Assembly: GCF_964199755.1 (NCBI RefSeq)
Contig: NC_133914.1
Location: forward strand, 1,612,001 to 1,676,000
Direction of reading: 5' to 3'
Length of the DNA: 64,000 nt
From: Larus michahellis
Lineage: Eukaryota > Chordata > Aves > Charadriiformes > Laridae
The position numbers and the translations under genes were made by a program. The notes under the pieces are model-generated. The model was not told the origin of the DNA. It saw nothing but the letters and a program-made list of their open reading frames with translations, and ran no database searches. Below, in pieces: positions 1 through 13,175 of the stretch. Positions within the stretch are counted from its first letter, which is position 1, and every line of letters begins with the position of its first letter.

Positions 1-639
1 TGCTGCAGGCTGCTCAGGGCTTGTTTCGGTAGCCCAGCTTCCCAGCCCTGGCACGGGAGTCCCAGACGGCTCTGCTGGGGCTGGCACCAGGGGTCCCAGC
101 CCGGCTTGTGCTCAGCACTCCCTCGGATGTGCCTCAGCTATAGCACTTCTCCGCTGTCACATAGATCTTTTAATCTAGCGAGGAGTCATTTATTTACACC
201 TGCAGGCCTCACACGCTGGCTACCATGGGGATGCTGGAGTTTGAAAAGGCCTATCATAGATCTGTTGCAGCTTAGAGGGAAGGGAAAAAGCTTTTCCTTT
301 GCCTTCTCTCAATGACTATAAATGTTTTTTTTCTCTCGGAGGTCACGGCTCACAGGGGGCTGGCAGTTGATGAGCTGGTGTTTGACCTGATTGATGGAGA
401 CCTCCATCGCCTGCTGTTTCCCGAGCCCGCTGCGCCGCGGCCATCGGCAGAGCCCAGAAACTGCCCCTGGATCCCGCACGGGAGGTCCCTGGGTACCAAC
501 CACCCAACCTGCATCCTCCCAGCACCGTCGCTCACTGCCGTGCTGGAGAAAGGCTGTCCCGACTCCGCGGGCAGTGCTGCTGCCTCGTGACAGCGGATTT
601 TTAAGGCAGGGGGGAGGGCGAAAAAAGTTGAAAAAGAGA

Positions 640-760
640 AGCGCGGAGCCATACATCTAAATCCTTTCACCGATGATTTATATTCCTAACTTTGACAAGT
701 CCTTATATAACTGGAATTAAGCTCCAGCTGTATTAAATCTTCAGCGAGTTAGGCCTGCAG
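640..760. promoter_or_regulatory. AT-rich enhancer-like island
   Basis: This is a short AT-rich block (TTATATTCC, TTATATAACTGG, GGAATTAAG, TATTAAATC) inside GC-rich flanks with no reading frame. The local switch in composition and the TAAT/TTAA homeodomain-type cores resemble vertebrate conserved non-coding elements. Conservation itself cannot be seen from one sequence. Confidence 0.25.
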
Positions 761-1271
761 TGATTGTATTCCCTTGGAGATGAATGACCCCCCACCGGCA
801 CCCCCGGGTCCCCCCACTTCCAGCCAGAGCCAGCTGGGGTGGCCACCGCAGAGCCGTGGCTGCTAGCCCGGCCGGGCTGCGAGTCAGGCCGTGATTGTTT
901 TCATGTTGGCTCTGCTCAGAAGGGGACAAAAAGCAAAGCTGAAATCTCTTCTGCAGCGCAATCGCCAAAAAATGCCCCGACACTGGAGTGGCCGCGCTGG
1001 TTTTGTGCCGGTGTTGTAAGACTAGCTGACTGCTGAAATGCCTCCCAGCAGCGCAGCTGGGATTTCAGCAATGCATGCCGCAAAATGCTTTCTGGTTTTC
1101 CCCGAAGAGCGTTTCCAGGTGAGGAGGAAGCCGACCGGCTCCCCGCGGCAGCACAAGAGCCCCGTCATCTCGGCGGCACCCGGTCCTGCTGCAGCCAGGG
1201 CCCCATCCTGGGCCGCGTGGATGCGTTCAGAATCTAACCAGGGACAGTCTTATTGGCCTAAATCAATATTC

Positions 1272-1288
1272 TTTTTTTTTTTTTTTTT
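1272..1288. repeat. Poly-T run (17 T)
   Basis: A homopolymer of 17 T is followed by CCTAGG. No adjacent SINE or LINE body, target-site duplication or A-tail partner is visible, so it is recorded as a simple repeat. It also resembles a polypyrimidine tract before an AG, but no exon follows. Confidence 0.8.
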
Positions 1289-2639
1289 CCTAGGCAGGCT
1301 AACAGAATCTGTAATTAAAGGAAAGATAGCATTTGGGAAGGCAATTATGCAAAGACAAATGTATTTTTAAGAAAATGCAGAACGATTTTGAGCAGCGAGC
1401 CTGGCAGATCTCTGCTCTATCGCCGTGCGTCTCTCTAAGGTCTGATGGTGCGAGTTGCTCCGTGTCCTGCCCACATGCCACCAAACCCCCTGCCCGGTGC
1501 CCCGCAGGGCGTTAAACCCGGGCATGTTCCCCGGGGTCTCGCTGGGCAGGGGCTGGAACGCTCCGCACCTCGCAGAGCCCAACCCCTCCTGCCCTCAAAG
1601 CAGCGCCGTTATTTTCCTGATAGATCTATTTCTGCAGAATACCAGACAGCACGTTTTTCAGGAATTTTGTGTTTCTCAGGGCAGGTTAAAACAGCAGATA
1701 AAAGGAACCATTTGAAAAGTCCTTTCTCCTTTTCTTGTGCGCTCTTCAGTGAGGCAGACTGAGGCATTACCAGCTGTCAGGGATGTTTTAAGGCACGGCC
1801 TTCTCTGGATAAAAGCAAAGTCCAGACACAGGATTTGGCTTTCAGTGAAGATTTCTCTTTCTGAGACGTTCCTCCCGGGCTGCCCCGGTGTGGACCCACG
1901 TCCCCGCCGCGCGTTACACCCGCTCACAGCCGTCTGATCGGGACAAGGTTATGGACGGCCCCGTGCTGAGGGTGTTTGTACTGGAGCTCCTCAGGGGAAA
2001 TTCTGGTGAGCTTAAAAAGGAGAAAATCAGTCTTATTTTACAAGGTGATTTTTTTTTCAGTACCTATAGAAACCTACAGATCCAGAAGGTTCTTTGCATG
2101 ACTGAGGATAATCGTTGCACACTTTTGGTAGCTGCGCCCTGCCAGATGTGCGCAGCTGGCGGGCAGGGATTTGCATTAATTGCTTGGGAAGGTTGGGTTT
2201 GGTGCATTCCTGGGGCTTTCCAGGGACCCCCAAACAGCATTCTTGAAAGGGTGAATAACTGCGAACTGACCTAGGGAGGCTGGAATAGTGGAAAACCTCT
2301 TTCTCTAAAATAGAAGCCCAGCGGCTATGGAGCAGGGGGGAGTTTGGCAGAGTTTTGTGGGGAGGGAGGTGGCCAGGAGGCTGCTGGGGGGGACCCAGCG
2401 CGATGCTGCACCCGCCGACTGCCCGAGGGTGGATGTGCATGGAGGTTTGTCTGCTCCAACTGGGGTCCTCGGCAAGGGCTGGGGGGCGGGGGGGGCTGCT
2501 GGTCATCGGAGCGAGTCCTGGCAGGGGGAGAAGTGAATCAGCAGTGGTTGGGGCCAGGGAGCGACCGCCTGAGCCCTGCAGTGCGCTGGAGGAAGGCTGA
2601 GCGCTGGGTAGAGCTGCTGCAAGCCTCCATAGCCGGCGC

Positions 2640-2865
2640 TCTTGATGCTCTTTTTAATACATGTATTAAAAGGGTGATAATAAGCAAATCCGTCAGTTAT
2701 GCAAATGAGTGGCAATTGCATCTTGAAGAGCATCCCACAGTTTAATTACATCATAATTGCAATGTAACACTTTAATTACCATATGCATCACAAAATCATG
2801 AGCACTGTTTCTAATCTCTTCACTAATATTTCAAATCAAACAGATTGCACAGGGCCCAGCATTGC
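2640..2865. promoter_or_regulatory. AT-rich candidate conserved enhancer with palindrome and octamer
   Basis: About 220 bp of AT-rich DNA contains a perfect 20-bp palindrome (2652-2671, centre ACATGT, the core of Iroquois-type sites). It also has a perfect POU octamer ATGCAAAT at 2699-2706, CAATTGC, and several TTTAATTAC/ATAATTGC homeodomain cores up to 2780, then TATTTCAAATC. There is no sustained reading frame. The density of homeodomain/POU sites in a sharply bounded block is typical of developmental enhancers. Target gene and activity are unknown. Confidence 0.4.
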
Positions 2866-3779
2866 GCTGCACTACTGCAAACAGAAATCCCGAATATATC
2901 CTAAGGCGGCAGCGATACGGGGGTCTGGGGGTCGGGGGGCTGTTCTCAGCATCCCCGCGCGCCCGTGCCCTTAGCAGCTGGCCGGATGAGTGTCCTTGGC
3001 CAGCGTCTCAAACCGTGTCCAGCCCTCAGGGGTTTGCAGGAGACGGTGCTGCGGCTGCCGGTCGGCGGGGAGCGGGGCAAGGGCAAACCCGGCATCGTGG
3101 CCCCACTCCGTCTCCATCCCTGCCCATGCCAGGGGTGGCCACTGCAGCCGGGGGAGGCGGCTGTGCGGGTAAAGGGATGAAGATTTGTAAGTGGCTGTGT
3201 TGGAAGAAGCGGTTTGATGAAAATGCTGCCCTCGATCCTCCTTTCCCCTCCTGGCACAGGAAAACGAATTTCACATTCTCCTTCTCACCCCTGAGAGGGA
3301 AACAATAACGGTTTCTGGATCACGGCTTTAGCTGGGGACCAGCGAATTTGATTTAAACCAGTTTATTTTGTAAATCTTCCCAGTATGCATGCTTTATTTT
3401 TCCTCCCATCCAGCTTCTTTCTCTCCCCCCATAAAGGGACATCGAATAAGTGACTTAAGGAAAATAACAGATGGGCTTAACAACGGCCTAGAATTGATGA
3501 CTGGGGCCTCGGAGAGGAGTGCTCTCAAGCAGAGACGTGTGCGATGGAGTGATGGATGGTGAGAGAAGCGTGCCGGGGAGGTGAAATCCCTCCCGTCTCT
3601 GCGGCGGTGCCTGTGCTGTGCCAGGAAGGGGCTCAGGGCAGATCCCGGTGCCCGGCTCTCCCGCTCCCCGAGGAGCCGCGGGACGGGCTGGCACACGGAG
3701 CGGGGCCGGCTGCCGCCCAGCCCTTCACATCACCGCTGCCTTTGCTGCGGGTTGCAAATTGCTGGTTTGCTTTGCCGTG

Positions 3780-3905
3780 AGCTGGCAGTGATTTAAAATC
3801 ATCCTGTGCTAATCCATATAAATTCTTTTAATCGTGGATTTAATCTTTTAAGCGTGCAGTAATTAAATTACATGCCAGTCAGAGGCACATCAACGTAACG
3901 TGTGA
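3780..3905. promoter_or_regulatory. AT-rich enhancer-like island
   Basis: The block contains GATTTAAAATC, CTAATCCATATAAAT, a run of TTTAATC repeats and CAGTAATTAAATTAC, in otherwise GC-rich sequence. CTAATCC matches the OTX/bicoid-type core TAATCC. It is non-coding, and the regulatory role is inferred from composition and motif density only. Confidence 0.3.
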
Positions 3906-4489
3906 GGTTTGTGGCCCCGTGGGCAGCGGGGGAGAGCTTTGGGACAGCCAGCCCCGTGGCCAGGACGTTGGTCACTTGCTTCCTCCACCATTTCCTTGTT
4001 GTTATTTTTTCCTCTTCTCTTTTTCCCAACCCCTCAGAGACCCTGGGAGGGGATGCGCTTCTAGGAAGTCAAAGGTGGGTGTCAGCTCAGCAGAGCAGGG
4101 TGAGGAACATCCCGGGAGAAGATGCTTCCTCTGGAGCCCCTCTAACCTCCCCAAAACCTCCCCTCGTCCCTTGGGAGCCACGTTGCTCCGACAGCATCAC
4201 CCCAGGCAGGAGCTGGCTGCGTCCCGGTGCCGGAGGCACATCTCCTGCTCTCTGCCTTTGCAGACGCCGGGAGAAGGAGGAGGAGAAGATAAAGCTCCAG
4301 CAGGAGCTAATGGCTGGGACAGGGCCTGCAGCTCTCTGTATCCTGGGGTGCCCTTGGAGAGAGCTCCTGAGCTCCCCGTACCACTCATGATCATCTGTTC
4401 TTCTCCTTCGCTCTGCGGCTGTTGTCCTCACTCGCCCAGCCGGACGGTGGGGGGTGCTTTGGTGGGCTGGCATTAATGGAGGAAAATAC

Positions 4490-4850
4490 CGTGACACGAG
4501 AAGCGCATTAACAGATTAAACTTTGCGGTGGGAAGGGGAAAGTAGAGCTGAACTGCTAGGTAGAGAGATGACTGGCTTTGGGAATGTGACAATTACTGTA
4601 CTTAATATTTTTTTTAACATTAAGAGCCAAATAGGAGCATATATTTAATTCATTAAAACAGTATGAAGTAGTTCCCTCCATCCCAATGCACTTAATCGGT
4701 GCTCTATAGAGAAGTATCGGGAAATAAGTGTCTCCTAATGAAAGGGTCCCTGTAAGGTCAGCCTGCTGCTTGTTAGCTAATCGGAGACTTATTTGTTTTG
4801 CAAATTGGTCTCCCATTTTGAACCGCTGTGCAGTAATTTCCATGGCGGGG
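4490..4850. promoter_or_regulatory. AT-rich candidate conserved non-coding element
   Basis: This is the longest low-GC block in the first 10 kb (about 360 bp). It holds CATTAACAGATTAAAC, GACAATTACTG (SOX/homeodomain-like), TATATTTAATTCATTAAAAC, TTAGCTAATCGG and GCAGTAATTTCC. No open frame suggests an exon. The block is bounded on both sides by GC-rich sequence. Confidence 0.3.
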
Positions 4851-5288
4851 AAGCAGGAGAGAGTTCACGGGGCTGTTTTTGAAGCCCTCAATCTGTCATT
4901 GGGAGGAGGATAAAAATAGCCTGGGAAAGCGAAGGAGCGGGCTGCTGGGTTTGTTCCAGGCGATCCAGCCCCATCTCCCACAGCCGGGGACGTCAGGAGC
5001 GAGGGGTGGCCGGCGGGCTGTCGTGGGCAGTGGCACTGTCCTGTGCGCCCGGGGAGCGTGTGTGACACCTGCCCTTTCCAGCGCTGCCATCAGCATCGCA
5101 GGGCGGCGGCGCTGCCCGGGGGTTGTGTGGTCCCCGGGGGTCCTGCTGCCCGTGTCCTCTGCCCAAACACCTGCAGCGTTAGAGGCACAGAAATAGGCTC
5201 TCTGTGCACAGAAACATGTCTCCTGGGACCGCGGTGTGCCGGGTGGGTCTGGCAGGAGGGGCTCCGTGGGAGCAGGGGTGGTTTGGGG

Positions 5289-5327
5289 CAGGGACACAGG
5301 GATGCAGGGACACAGGGATGCAGGGCA
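5289..5327. repeat. 16-bp tandem repeat, about 2.4 copies
   Basis: The unit CAGGGACACAGGGATG is repeated directly twice and then begins a third, imperfect copy. It is a short minisatellite seed in GC-rich sequence with no associated gene. Confidence 0.85.
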
Positions 5328-6249
5328 CAACCCCGCAGCACAGCAGGCTACAGACCAGGAATTGTGAGACATTTTGGGCAGGGGGTGAGCGGCATCAGCA
5401 CCCCTTCTGCGCCCAGAGAGCCCGAGGCAAATGCAAAGCCTGAATGAGCTGTTTAAGCCGTTTTCCTTCTCTCCCCGAGGCAGCTGCAGCTCTGGCTGCT
5501 GATCTGAAGCGCGGCGGGTTCGCTGTACCTGGGGGTTCATTTTTATCTCCGCAAGCTCACGTATAGAGGAGGCGTCTCCCACCGCGTCAGCATGGGTGAA
5601 GACCCTTCTCCCTTGCTGGATTCAGTTGTTTATTCTAGAGGTGCGCAGGTGGGAAGAGGCTGGTTGAGGAGGTGTCCCTCGGCACCACGGCTCCCCTGGG
5701 ACAGGCATCTCCTTGCTCCCTCCTCCTGCCACCCCCGGGGCACAGCCCTGCGCGGGATGGGACGAGGGAGGGCTCTGCTTTTGGGAAACAGGGAAGAAAC
5801 CTTGCTGCTTTTTTTTATTTTATTTTAAGTAGCAAAGCAGAGTGATGAGTAAATTGGGCCTGTCATCCTTTCCTTATCGATTCCTCACCTCGGGTTCAGC
5901 AGCTCTCCTTGCCCAGGCTGCGGGTGATCCAAAGACTGATGCCCGTCGCTGCCAATTTTGCTCGGATATTTAGAAATCGGGAGCGAGAGCAGAAGGCAGA
6001 AGCTCCCTGTGCTCATGCTGGGGCTGCCTGCGGCCATGCTGAGCAGCCGCCCCGGCTCTCCGGTGACTGACCCGGGGCACAGCTCTTTGGCCGTGAACTT
6101 TTGGCAGTGGCTTTCCCCCGGTTTGAGTGCAGGATGACTGGGAGCACTGGGAGCAGACCCGGCTGTCCTGACTGCTCTGCGCTTTCCACTTGGCAGCTGC
6201 TCCTACATACAAGGGTGCAGTGACGAGGTGGGAGAAATAACCTTCTTTT

Positions 6250-6460
6250 CCCAGTGTCGTAGACAAAAGAAATAGCCTTTATTTTTTCCCCCTAAAGTAA
6301 TAGTCTATAGCGTAAAGAAAGCATTCCACTGAGGCAGAATTTTTTTCACAAATGTCATGGAAAAGGAGGAATTTTGGCAACTGTATTTGAGTGCAAAAGA
6401 GAGGAGAAAGTAGATTAATTTTGAAAGGTTATATTGATTGCAGTCAGGCATGAACCTGCA
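6250..6460. promoter_or_regulatory. AT-rich enhancer-like island
   Basis: About 200 bp of A/T-rich sequence (TTTATTTTTT, TAAAGTAATAGTCTATAG, GTAGATTAATTTTG, TATATTGATTGCAG) sits in GC-rich flanks. Frames are short and carry no family signature. It is recorded as a possible conserved non-coding element. Confidence 0.25.
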
Positions 6461-9400
6461 GGAAGGAGCCCAGTGCAGCTGCCCACCCCTCGCTGTGGGG
6501 ATGGGGGAGCGAGCTGCTCTCCTCTCCACGGGGCCATTTGGCTTCAGCATCTCCCCAGGACACCGAGGCAGCCCCAGCACAACGCACCATAAACCCTTAA
6601 CGGCGAGGGACCCCCGGCGCCTGGGAGGGACCAGCTCTGGCTTCTGAAACACACGGCTTCATCCGTCAGCGTGTGAGCTCGGGGTCGGTGTCGAGAAGTT
6701 CCCCAGGAGTAAAGCGAGGAGTGAACTTTTACGGGACTTCTATTTCTCCGCGAGAGCCCTCGGGGCTGCCCCAGACACCTGGGAAGAGCTCCTGGATCCT
6801 TCAGGATAATGAAGCTGATTTCCTGCAGCTTTATTGAACCAGCACAAAGAATGTGCTTGGAAGGAGCCTGGGAATAACGATGCCTCTCCCAGCCAATTAA
6901 TAACACGCGGCCTGCTGCCTGCGACCCGGCTGCAGCTACGTTGGGCTGGGCTGCTGCGCAGGAGACCAGAGGTGAGATCATGCTCCCCCTGCAGTGGTGG
7001 GAGATTGGCAGAGAGCAGGCGGTTTGTCCTTCTCCCTGGCGCCGGTGGTTTCAGTGATGAGATCCTTGCGGGGACAGGAGTTCGGAGAGCTGCGGCAGAG
7101 GGAGGGCAGGCTGCCCAGAGCACCATTTCCCGCCAGGCTGGGGGGGAGGTGAGGGCCCGACATGGTGGTGGAGCAGGTCAGGTTCTGTGGGGTCCCTCCA
7201 GCCCAGCCCTGGGGCTGCTTGGGGCTGCAGTCCCAGCTTGGGTCCGCTCCCGAGGACATGGGGAGCTGGATGTGTTTAGAACCTCCAGCTCCTCAAGGAG
7301 ACCTGCTCAGTGCTTCTTGGTGCACCCTTCCAGCATCTCCAGAAACCTTGAGTTTTGTTAATTCCTGGAGCGGTTTGTAAGAACCAGAGACAGACAAGTC
7401 AGAGATGAGCAGCAAAGGCAGCCTGGGAGTGTGGGCTGCACGAGGAAAGTCTTCTGGTAGCAGATGGGAGCTGTGAGCATCACCAGGTGAGTTTGATGTC
7501 TCCTTGGTTGCTCCTCTAATGTTTTTAGTCCTTGGGATAGCTCTGCTGACTTGGCTTCACATCAGTACTGATGGACCCAAGCGCTTGTTGAACTTGCATT
7601 ACGCTGTCTGCCCTGGGCATCAGCCTTCGCTGTGGGGGCTGGATGGACCCAGACTCTTGGGGACTCATTCTTTTTCCTTGCCACCAAGGCAGCTCTGCTT
7701 TCTACTCATGGATGGGATGCGTAGCAACTTCCATCTTCTTCCAGGGCAGTGGGGTACAAGCTGGCAGCTCTCCCAGCGGCCACAAGTGACCACTCGCCGT
7801 CATAACTCATGGGATCTTGTTTTTCTCATGAGGACTAGAGTATGGGGTAAAGTTGCCCAAGCGGAAGACAAGAGTCATAGTCTCTCTCAAGAGAACATGA
7901 GATTTTTAAATCCCAATGATGAAAGCTTCCTCCTAGAACCTCTTTTTTCCTCTTCCCTAGGCTACAACCTGCCTTTGGCACCAACGCAGGTGCATGAACG
8001 GTCCGTCTGCTGCCTGCCATCATCTGAGCTACGGCATTTCCCACAGAAAGCATGAACCAAGGCTGACCTTCCTCCACGTGCGAGAAGCGAAGAAGTGTGT
8101 ATATATGCACACACATCTCAGTCTCCACGAAGCAGTCTCTGAGCTTGAAAGCCATCTTTGCAGGGTCGTGCCCCGCAGCGTGGGGCCGGGAGCAGCTCTG
8201 TCCCTCGCTCGGCGCAGCCGGCCGGTTCCCCGCGCCGCCCGCGCGATGCCGGGGCTCTGGGCTTCAATTGCAGGAGGAGGAAACGCTTCGCCTTGATCAG
8301 GAGGGATAAGAATAGCGAGCGGCAGGCGGCGGACGGTGGGGTGCGGATGAAAGGCGGCTGGCTCTCATTCTTCCCACGCCCAGGGCGATCTGCCCCTTCT
8401 TTTTTTCGAGCCATAATTGCATGCCACGCCGCAGATGAGTGTCGCACTCCACCAAAGACGGAGCGCCGCGAGGCCAGGGCTCCGGGCTCTCCGTCAATGA
8501 GCAGGGAGGCAGGGAGGATGCTTTTGATCCCGCTCTTCTTCCTCTGACGTGCTGAAGAATCATTAGGCTCTGAGGAAGGTATTTCTCTGGCTCGAGCTTT
8601 CTCTTGCTCTGCAAAGGGGACCAACTGCTGCTCTGCCATTTCGAGAGGGCGGAGGGCCCCGTGGTGCCGGGCTGTGCCGGTGGCCTGCACAGCACCAGCC
8701 CATCTTACAGAAGATGCTCGCTGGCTTCCAGGCCAACTTCAGACCCAAAACCAACATCTCTGAGCCCTTGGCAGTGCCCAGACATCACGATGGTGGCCCT
8801 TCCTGACAGCGGTCCCTGGCTTTTGGTGGCTTCTGCTCTTAGATGCCGTGCTGGAGAGAGCCTTGTCTGGGCCACTGGAGCCCTTTGAGGTGGTGTGGCA
8901 CCAAGATTTCCAAAACCAGCAGCCGCAGTGGGGCATTGTGGCTTCCTACTTTCCCATGTTTTTCAGGTGCATCTTCTGGCTTTGCTTTGATTAATTTAAC
9001 ACACGCACACAGAGCATAAGGAGGCTCAAACCTCCATCTCCAGCAGCTGAAATCCAATAATTACCCAGCGTAACCCACCTGGAGAAGCGTTCTCAGCTGG
9101 CCAGCAGATTGTGAAGAAATTCACTGTATCCTTTAGAGCAAGAAATTATCCTGGAGTGTAAGTTATGACTCCGGCAGCCTTACAGGTACAAAGAATAAAA
9201 TGAAAAGGGTGGGTGAGAGTGGAGATTTAAATGATGCGCTAGAAAACTCTGAGCAGGTGACACCTCAACCCGAGATAACTTTAGCAGGGGGCGTGTGTGT
9301 CTTTTGGATGAAGGGGACATGGCAGCCGTGTTGGAAGGAGATGAAAGGGAAAACCCTGACACTGATGGTAACAATAAATGGGGCTGGAGGTAGAACAGCA

Positions 9401-10118
9401 ACAGGGAAGCCTGCGTTGCCTCGGGAGATTGCTTGCAGGGGGTGATGTCCTGCAGCTCCATCCCCTTCGGCAGAAGTCTGGGGGCTCCCGGGGGGCTGGG
9501 GCTGGTGCTGATCGGCTCCGTGTCATCCCTGCTCTCAGGTCCAGCTCGTCGAGCTGCTGTTCAAGGGAGATGCCAGGAGAGCCTGGGTCCTGAGAACAGG
9601 TCCGGCGGGTGATGGCCGAGACCTTCTTCCCCTCAAAAGCACCCTGGTTTGGGGGAAAACCTCACCCTGCTCGCTTGGTTTGCTGTGCCAGCCTGTCCCT
9701 GCCCCTCTGGGGACAGTGTCAGCGTGCGCAGGGAGCGCCGTGCAGCCGCCCCCGCTCAGCCAGGCGCAGGATGGCAGCTCCGTAGGGGGCAGGCTGATGG
9801 AGTGGCTGGATCTCCAGCTCATTAAGTGTCCCACTGTGTTTGCTGTACATCCCAGACCGGCACCTAATGAATGTCGCGGAGCCCTCCAGGTTAATGAAGA
9901 GGCGATGAGACGTGGAGGGAGCCCTGGGGAGATGCCGGGAGGATGTGCTGGGACACACGACAGCCGCAGGTGACCACAGGAGCCCGGGAGCGTCACCTCG
10001 TCTCTCCTGGGGCAGGAATCTCCCACTGAACTCCTCCGATGCGCGGCTCCTCCCTGCCTTGGCGCGATGCAGTTTAACTGAGCACGACATCATCCCTACA
10101 GCTGGCTGGTATTTGGGG

Positions 10119-10140
10119 TGTGTGTGTGTGTGTGTGTGTG
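10119..10140. repeat. (TG)11 microsatellite
   Basis: An uninterrupted dinucleotide TG run of 22 nt follows GGGG and ends at CTGTTTTG. It is likely length-polymorphic. Confidence 0.95.
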
Positions 10141-12609
10141 CTGTTTTGTTCTATTTTTAGGAAATGCCAATATGGATTGGGAACTTTTTTTGGGTCTGGG
10201 AGGGAAAAGGTCAGCTTGAACAAATTTCTCAACCTGAACTGAAAAAAGAGAGGGGCAAAAGAGTTTGCTAGCTGTTTTCCAGACAGGCCCGCTCCAGCTT
10301 CAGCTGGCAGCTAATTAAAGTGCTGACATTTTAAGACACGCTGATGTGAAATCTCTTGCTTTGAGCCAAGTCTGGGCCCTTTTCAGAGTTCAGTTCACAC
10401 ATTTGCTGCCCGGAGTCCCCGGGAGCAGCGCAAGCAAATTAAGGGGAGGTGATGGGTTGCTGTTAATCTAGTGTTTTTCTTAGAGAGTGAGCAAGTTTTT
10501 AGCCTTTGGAAGAATGCTGTAATGTCAGGCTGCCTGGGCAGAGATCTCCCAAAAAAGCTGTGCTCTGTAGCAGAGGTGCTTGTGGGGGTGCTTGAGTTTT
10601 GGCTCTGCTACGTGTTACCCTGCTCGGGCAGGGAGAAGAGGGGAGGGGGAGTCCCAGCCCCATGGGACGGGAGGCAGAGGCAGGAGAGCAGCCCCTGACC
10701 CTGACACCGTAGCACCACCCCAGCAGCTCTCACCTACACAAGCAGAGCAACGCCAAGTCTGTCTGTGCCATTTTCCAGATGGAGGCTTTTGGGATGTGCC
10801 CAGGACGGGAGGAGCGGGTGGGCTGCGGCAGTGCCGTGCCGTGCGTCTGCCGCCGGCAGCACAGAGGGGAGACGCGGGCTGCGAGGCCGGGGCTGGCTGG
10901 AAGGCAGCGAGCTGCAATCAAGAGATGTATTGTGGCGGTTGGGCTGCCTGCGCAACGCAGCATTTAGGAGACAAAGCGCAAAAGTCAGCTCGGCTCAGCG
11001 GGGATGCAGGAGGTGGTTTGGGGGAAGGAGACCAGTGGGAGGGGGCTGGAGGCAGTGGGGAGCAGGCAAAAGGGGAAAGAGCCCGACTGATCCCAGCTGC
11101 TGCAAACAGTTCCTGGCTTCAACCCAGTGTTGCAGGTCTGGGGGGCTGAGACACCACCCCGCTAAGGATATCCCCAGGCTTGTTCCCAGAAAGGACCCGT
11201 CCGCACCAGCCCGAGGGATGCTGGGATGACACAAATAACTCCTGATGCAGCGGGGCCAGGGGGTGAGCGAGATGCCAGAGGGGTGGATGGACTGACAGAT
11301 AAACAGATCTCGGTAGGCTGCTCTGGAGGGAGGGGTTGATCAGGACACAGGAGAAATAGCTGTTGGGAATGAGGGGAAGCACCCTCCTGAACAGCGTGGT
11401 CCGAGGGTTGCTGCAGGGCTGACAGTGCTCCCCCTCTCTGTGGACATGAAGGGGTTTGTGTGGGCACTGCCGGGGGGTGTTTTCCCCCCCAAGAGTGGGT
11501 CCAGTGACACCATTTTGTCCTCGCCCACCAGCAGGCTGTGCTGGGCAAGGCAGAGGGACACCCAGCCCCAGGGATGGGAGAGGGGCCGGTGGGTCCCGCT
11601 GGGCTGCGAGGGGCATGTACGGGGATTGATCCCATGGGTGAGATCTGCAGTGTTGGGGGGAGCTGGCCGGGGGCGTCCCCCCGGCACAGGGGGCTGAAAG
11701 GCTTGTCCGTCTCGGTGCAGAGCCCTGTTGCTGTCACAGCCCCGAGCTGGCTGGAGGTTACAACTGCAAACGCTGCCCTGGGGTGAAACGCTGGCACTGG
11801 GATGCAGAGCCTGTCCCCGGCAGAGGCTTTGCAAGCCAAAGCATCCCATGGCCGGGCATTTTGGGGTGGCGGGTGGCGGGTGCCAGGCAGGGTCTGCCTG
11901 CTTGGGGTTCCCAGGGCACCAAGTTGGGGTGCATTGGGGCATCTTAGCCCCTGCTGCTGCTCTGCCTTCTCCCACGTGAGCAAACCTGCCCATCCCCTGC
12001 CCTCTCCAAGGTTAATCCTCATCCGCTTCTCCCTGACTGTGGGGCTGCAGCCCCCAAGTCCCCACATCGGATGTTCCCCTGCTCCCCCTTGGACCCCTCT
12101 GTCTGCCGGTGGTTGGGAAAGCACATGCCCAATCTGCAGGAGAAAAATCTTCCTTTTCAACATGAAGGGAGCTGGCAGGTTTCTGGTACCGGCAGGGGAG
12201 GGGTGGGTGAGCAGCATCGTTCAGCTTTGAATTCTCTCTAAAGCCCCACTCCTCGTAGCCATCCCTGGCGTGGGGTGGCCGGGTGCACGCTACCCTCACC
12301 GAGCAGGCACCCACGGAGCCAAGCACGGCCGCGCTGGTGCCGGGGAGCAGCGAGCGGCCCAGTGGCATCCAGCTCCCTGCTCCTTATTAAAAAAAATTAA
12401 ATATATTGAGAGAAACTATTTTATTAGCTCAGCAAAGAGGCTAAGCGCCGTGAGCTCCGCCATGCAGCCCTGCCGCAAGGTTGGTGTGAGGCTGAAGGTG
12501 AGCTGGGAGCCTCTCCCCGCCAGAGACATTTTCTGCTCCGTCATCCTGAGTTTTCTGCTCCGCTTTGCCAGACTGTTCCAGGGAAGGCGGCCGGCGCCGC
12601 ACGGCGCGT

Positions 12610-13175
12610 TCTCCCAATGCCATCTAGCGTCTGCTCCGGCAGCCCCAGACAGTTATTTTAAGGCATCAGAGCTTATTTATTGCAGAACGATCTTTGAGGG
12701 CCAACAGGCTGCTCGGGCTGATTATTAACAGTGGTACCTGCAGCGTGGATAACTAACTGGTGGGTGCATGGGTTGAGCTTGATTATTTTTTCTGTTGCTC
12801 CCATTTCGCGCTAAAAGCCCACCCCGGCAGGATGGAGGGCGAGGATGTGACGACATGTCCGGGGTGATTAAAGTCTTTCAGCCTTCAGCCACTTGTCTTC
12901 TAGCCCCGACATCACCTGAGGTTTAATCACTCAGAAAAGTGCTGTCATGTCCTATTGTCACCGTATTGGGAGCACGACCTCTTTCCCGTTTAGCTGCCAT
13001 TTCAAAATAATACGACTTGCCAGGGGACCAGCATGACTCAGGAGACTGGTAATAGGATATAAAGACTTTGACCGGCGAGTCGCGCATTTGAATGATGCCA
13101 AGGTCAGCAGCAAGGGCAAAGATGTCATTTGCACGATGATTGTTTGGCCGAACGACCCAATAGAGGTAACTGGGC
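12610..13175. promoter_or_regulatory. Low-GC region with enhancer-like motifs
   Basis: AT-rich segments include TTATTTTAAGGC, GCTTATTTATTGCAG, GATTATTAACAG and CAAAATAATACG. A consensus AP-1 site, TGACTCA, lies at 13034-13040. A GATATAAAG stretch and a run of ordinary-composition sequence to about 13170 follow. Neither strand carries a recognisable exon. Confidence 0.25.

Noticed and set aside
7504-8055. 183-codon open frame on the plus strand in ordinary-GC sequence
   Set aside because: It is the most protein-like frame in the desert by composition, but it lacks an ATG at its listed start, shows no Kozak context, motif or splice partner, and I recognise no homolog.
11162-12217. 351-codon open frame on the minus strand in the upstream desert
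   Set aside because: Low-complexity Pro/Ser/Gly content with no family signature and overlapping frames of similar length in the other readings.
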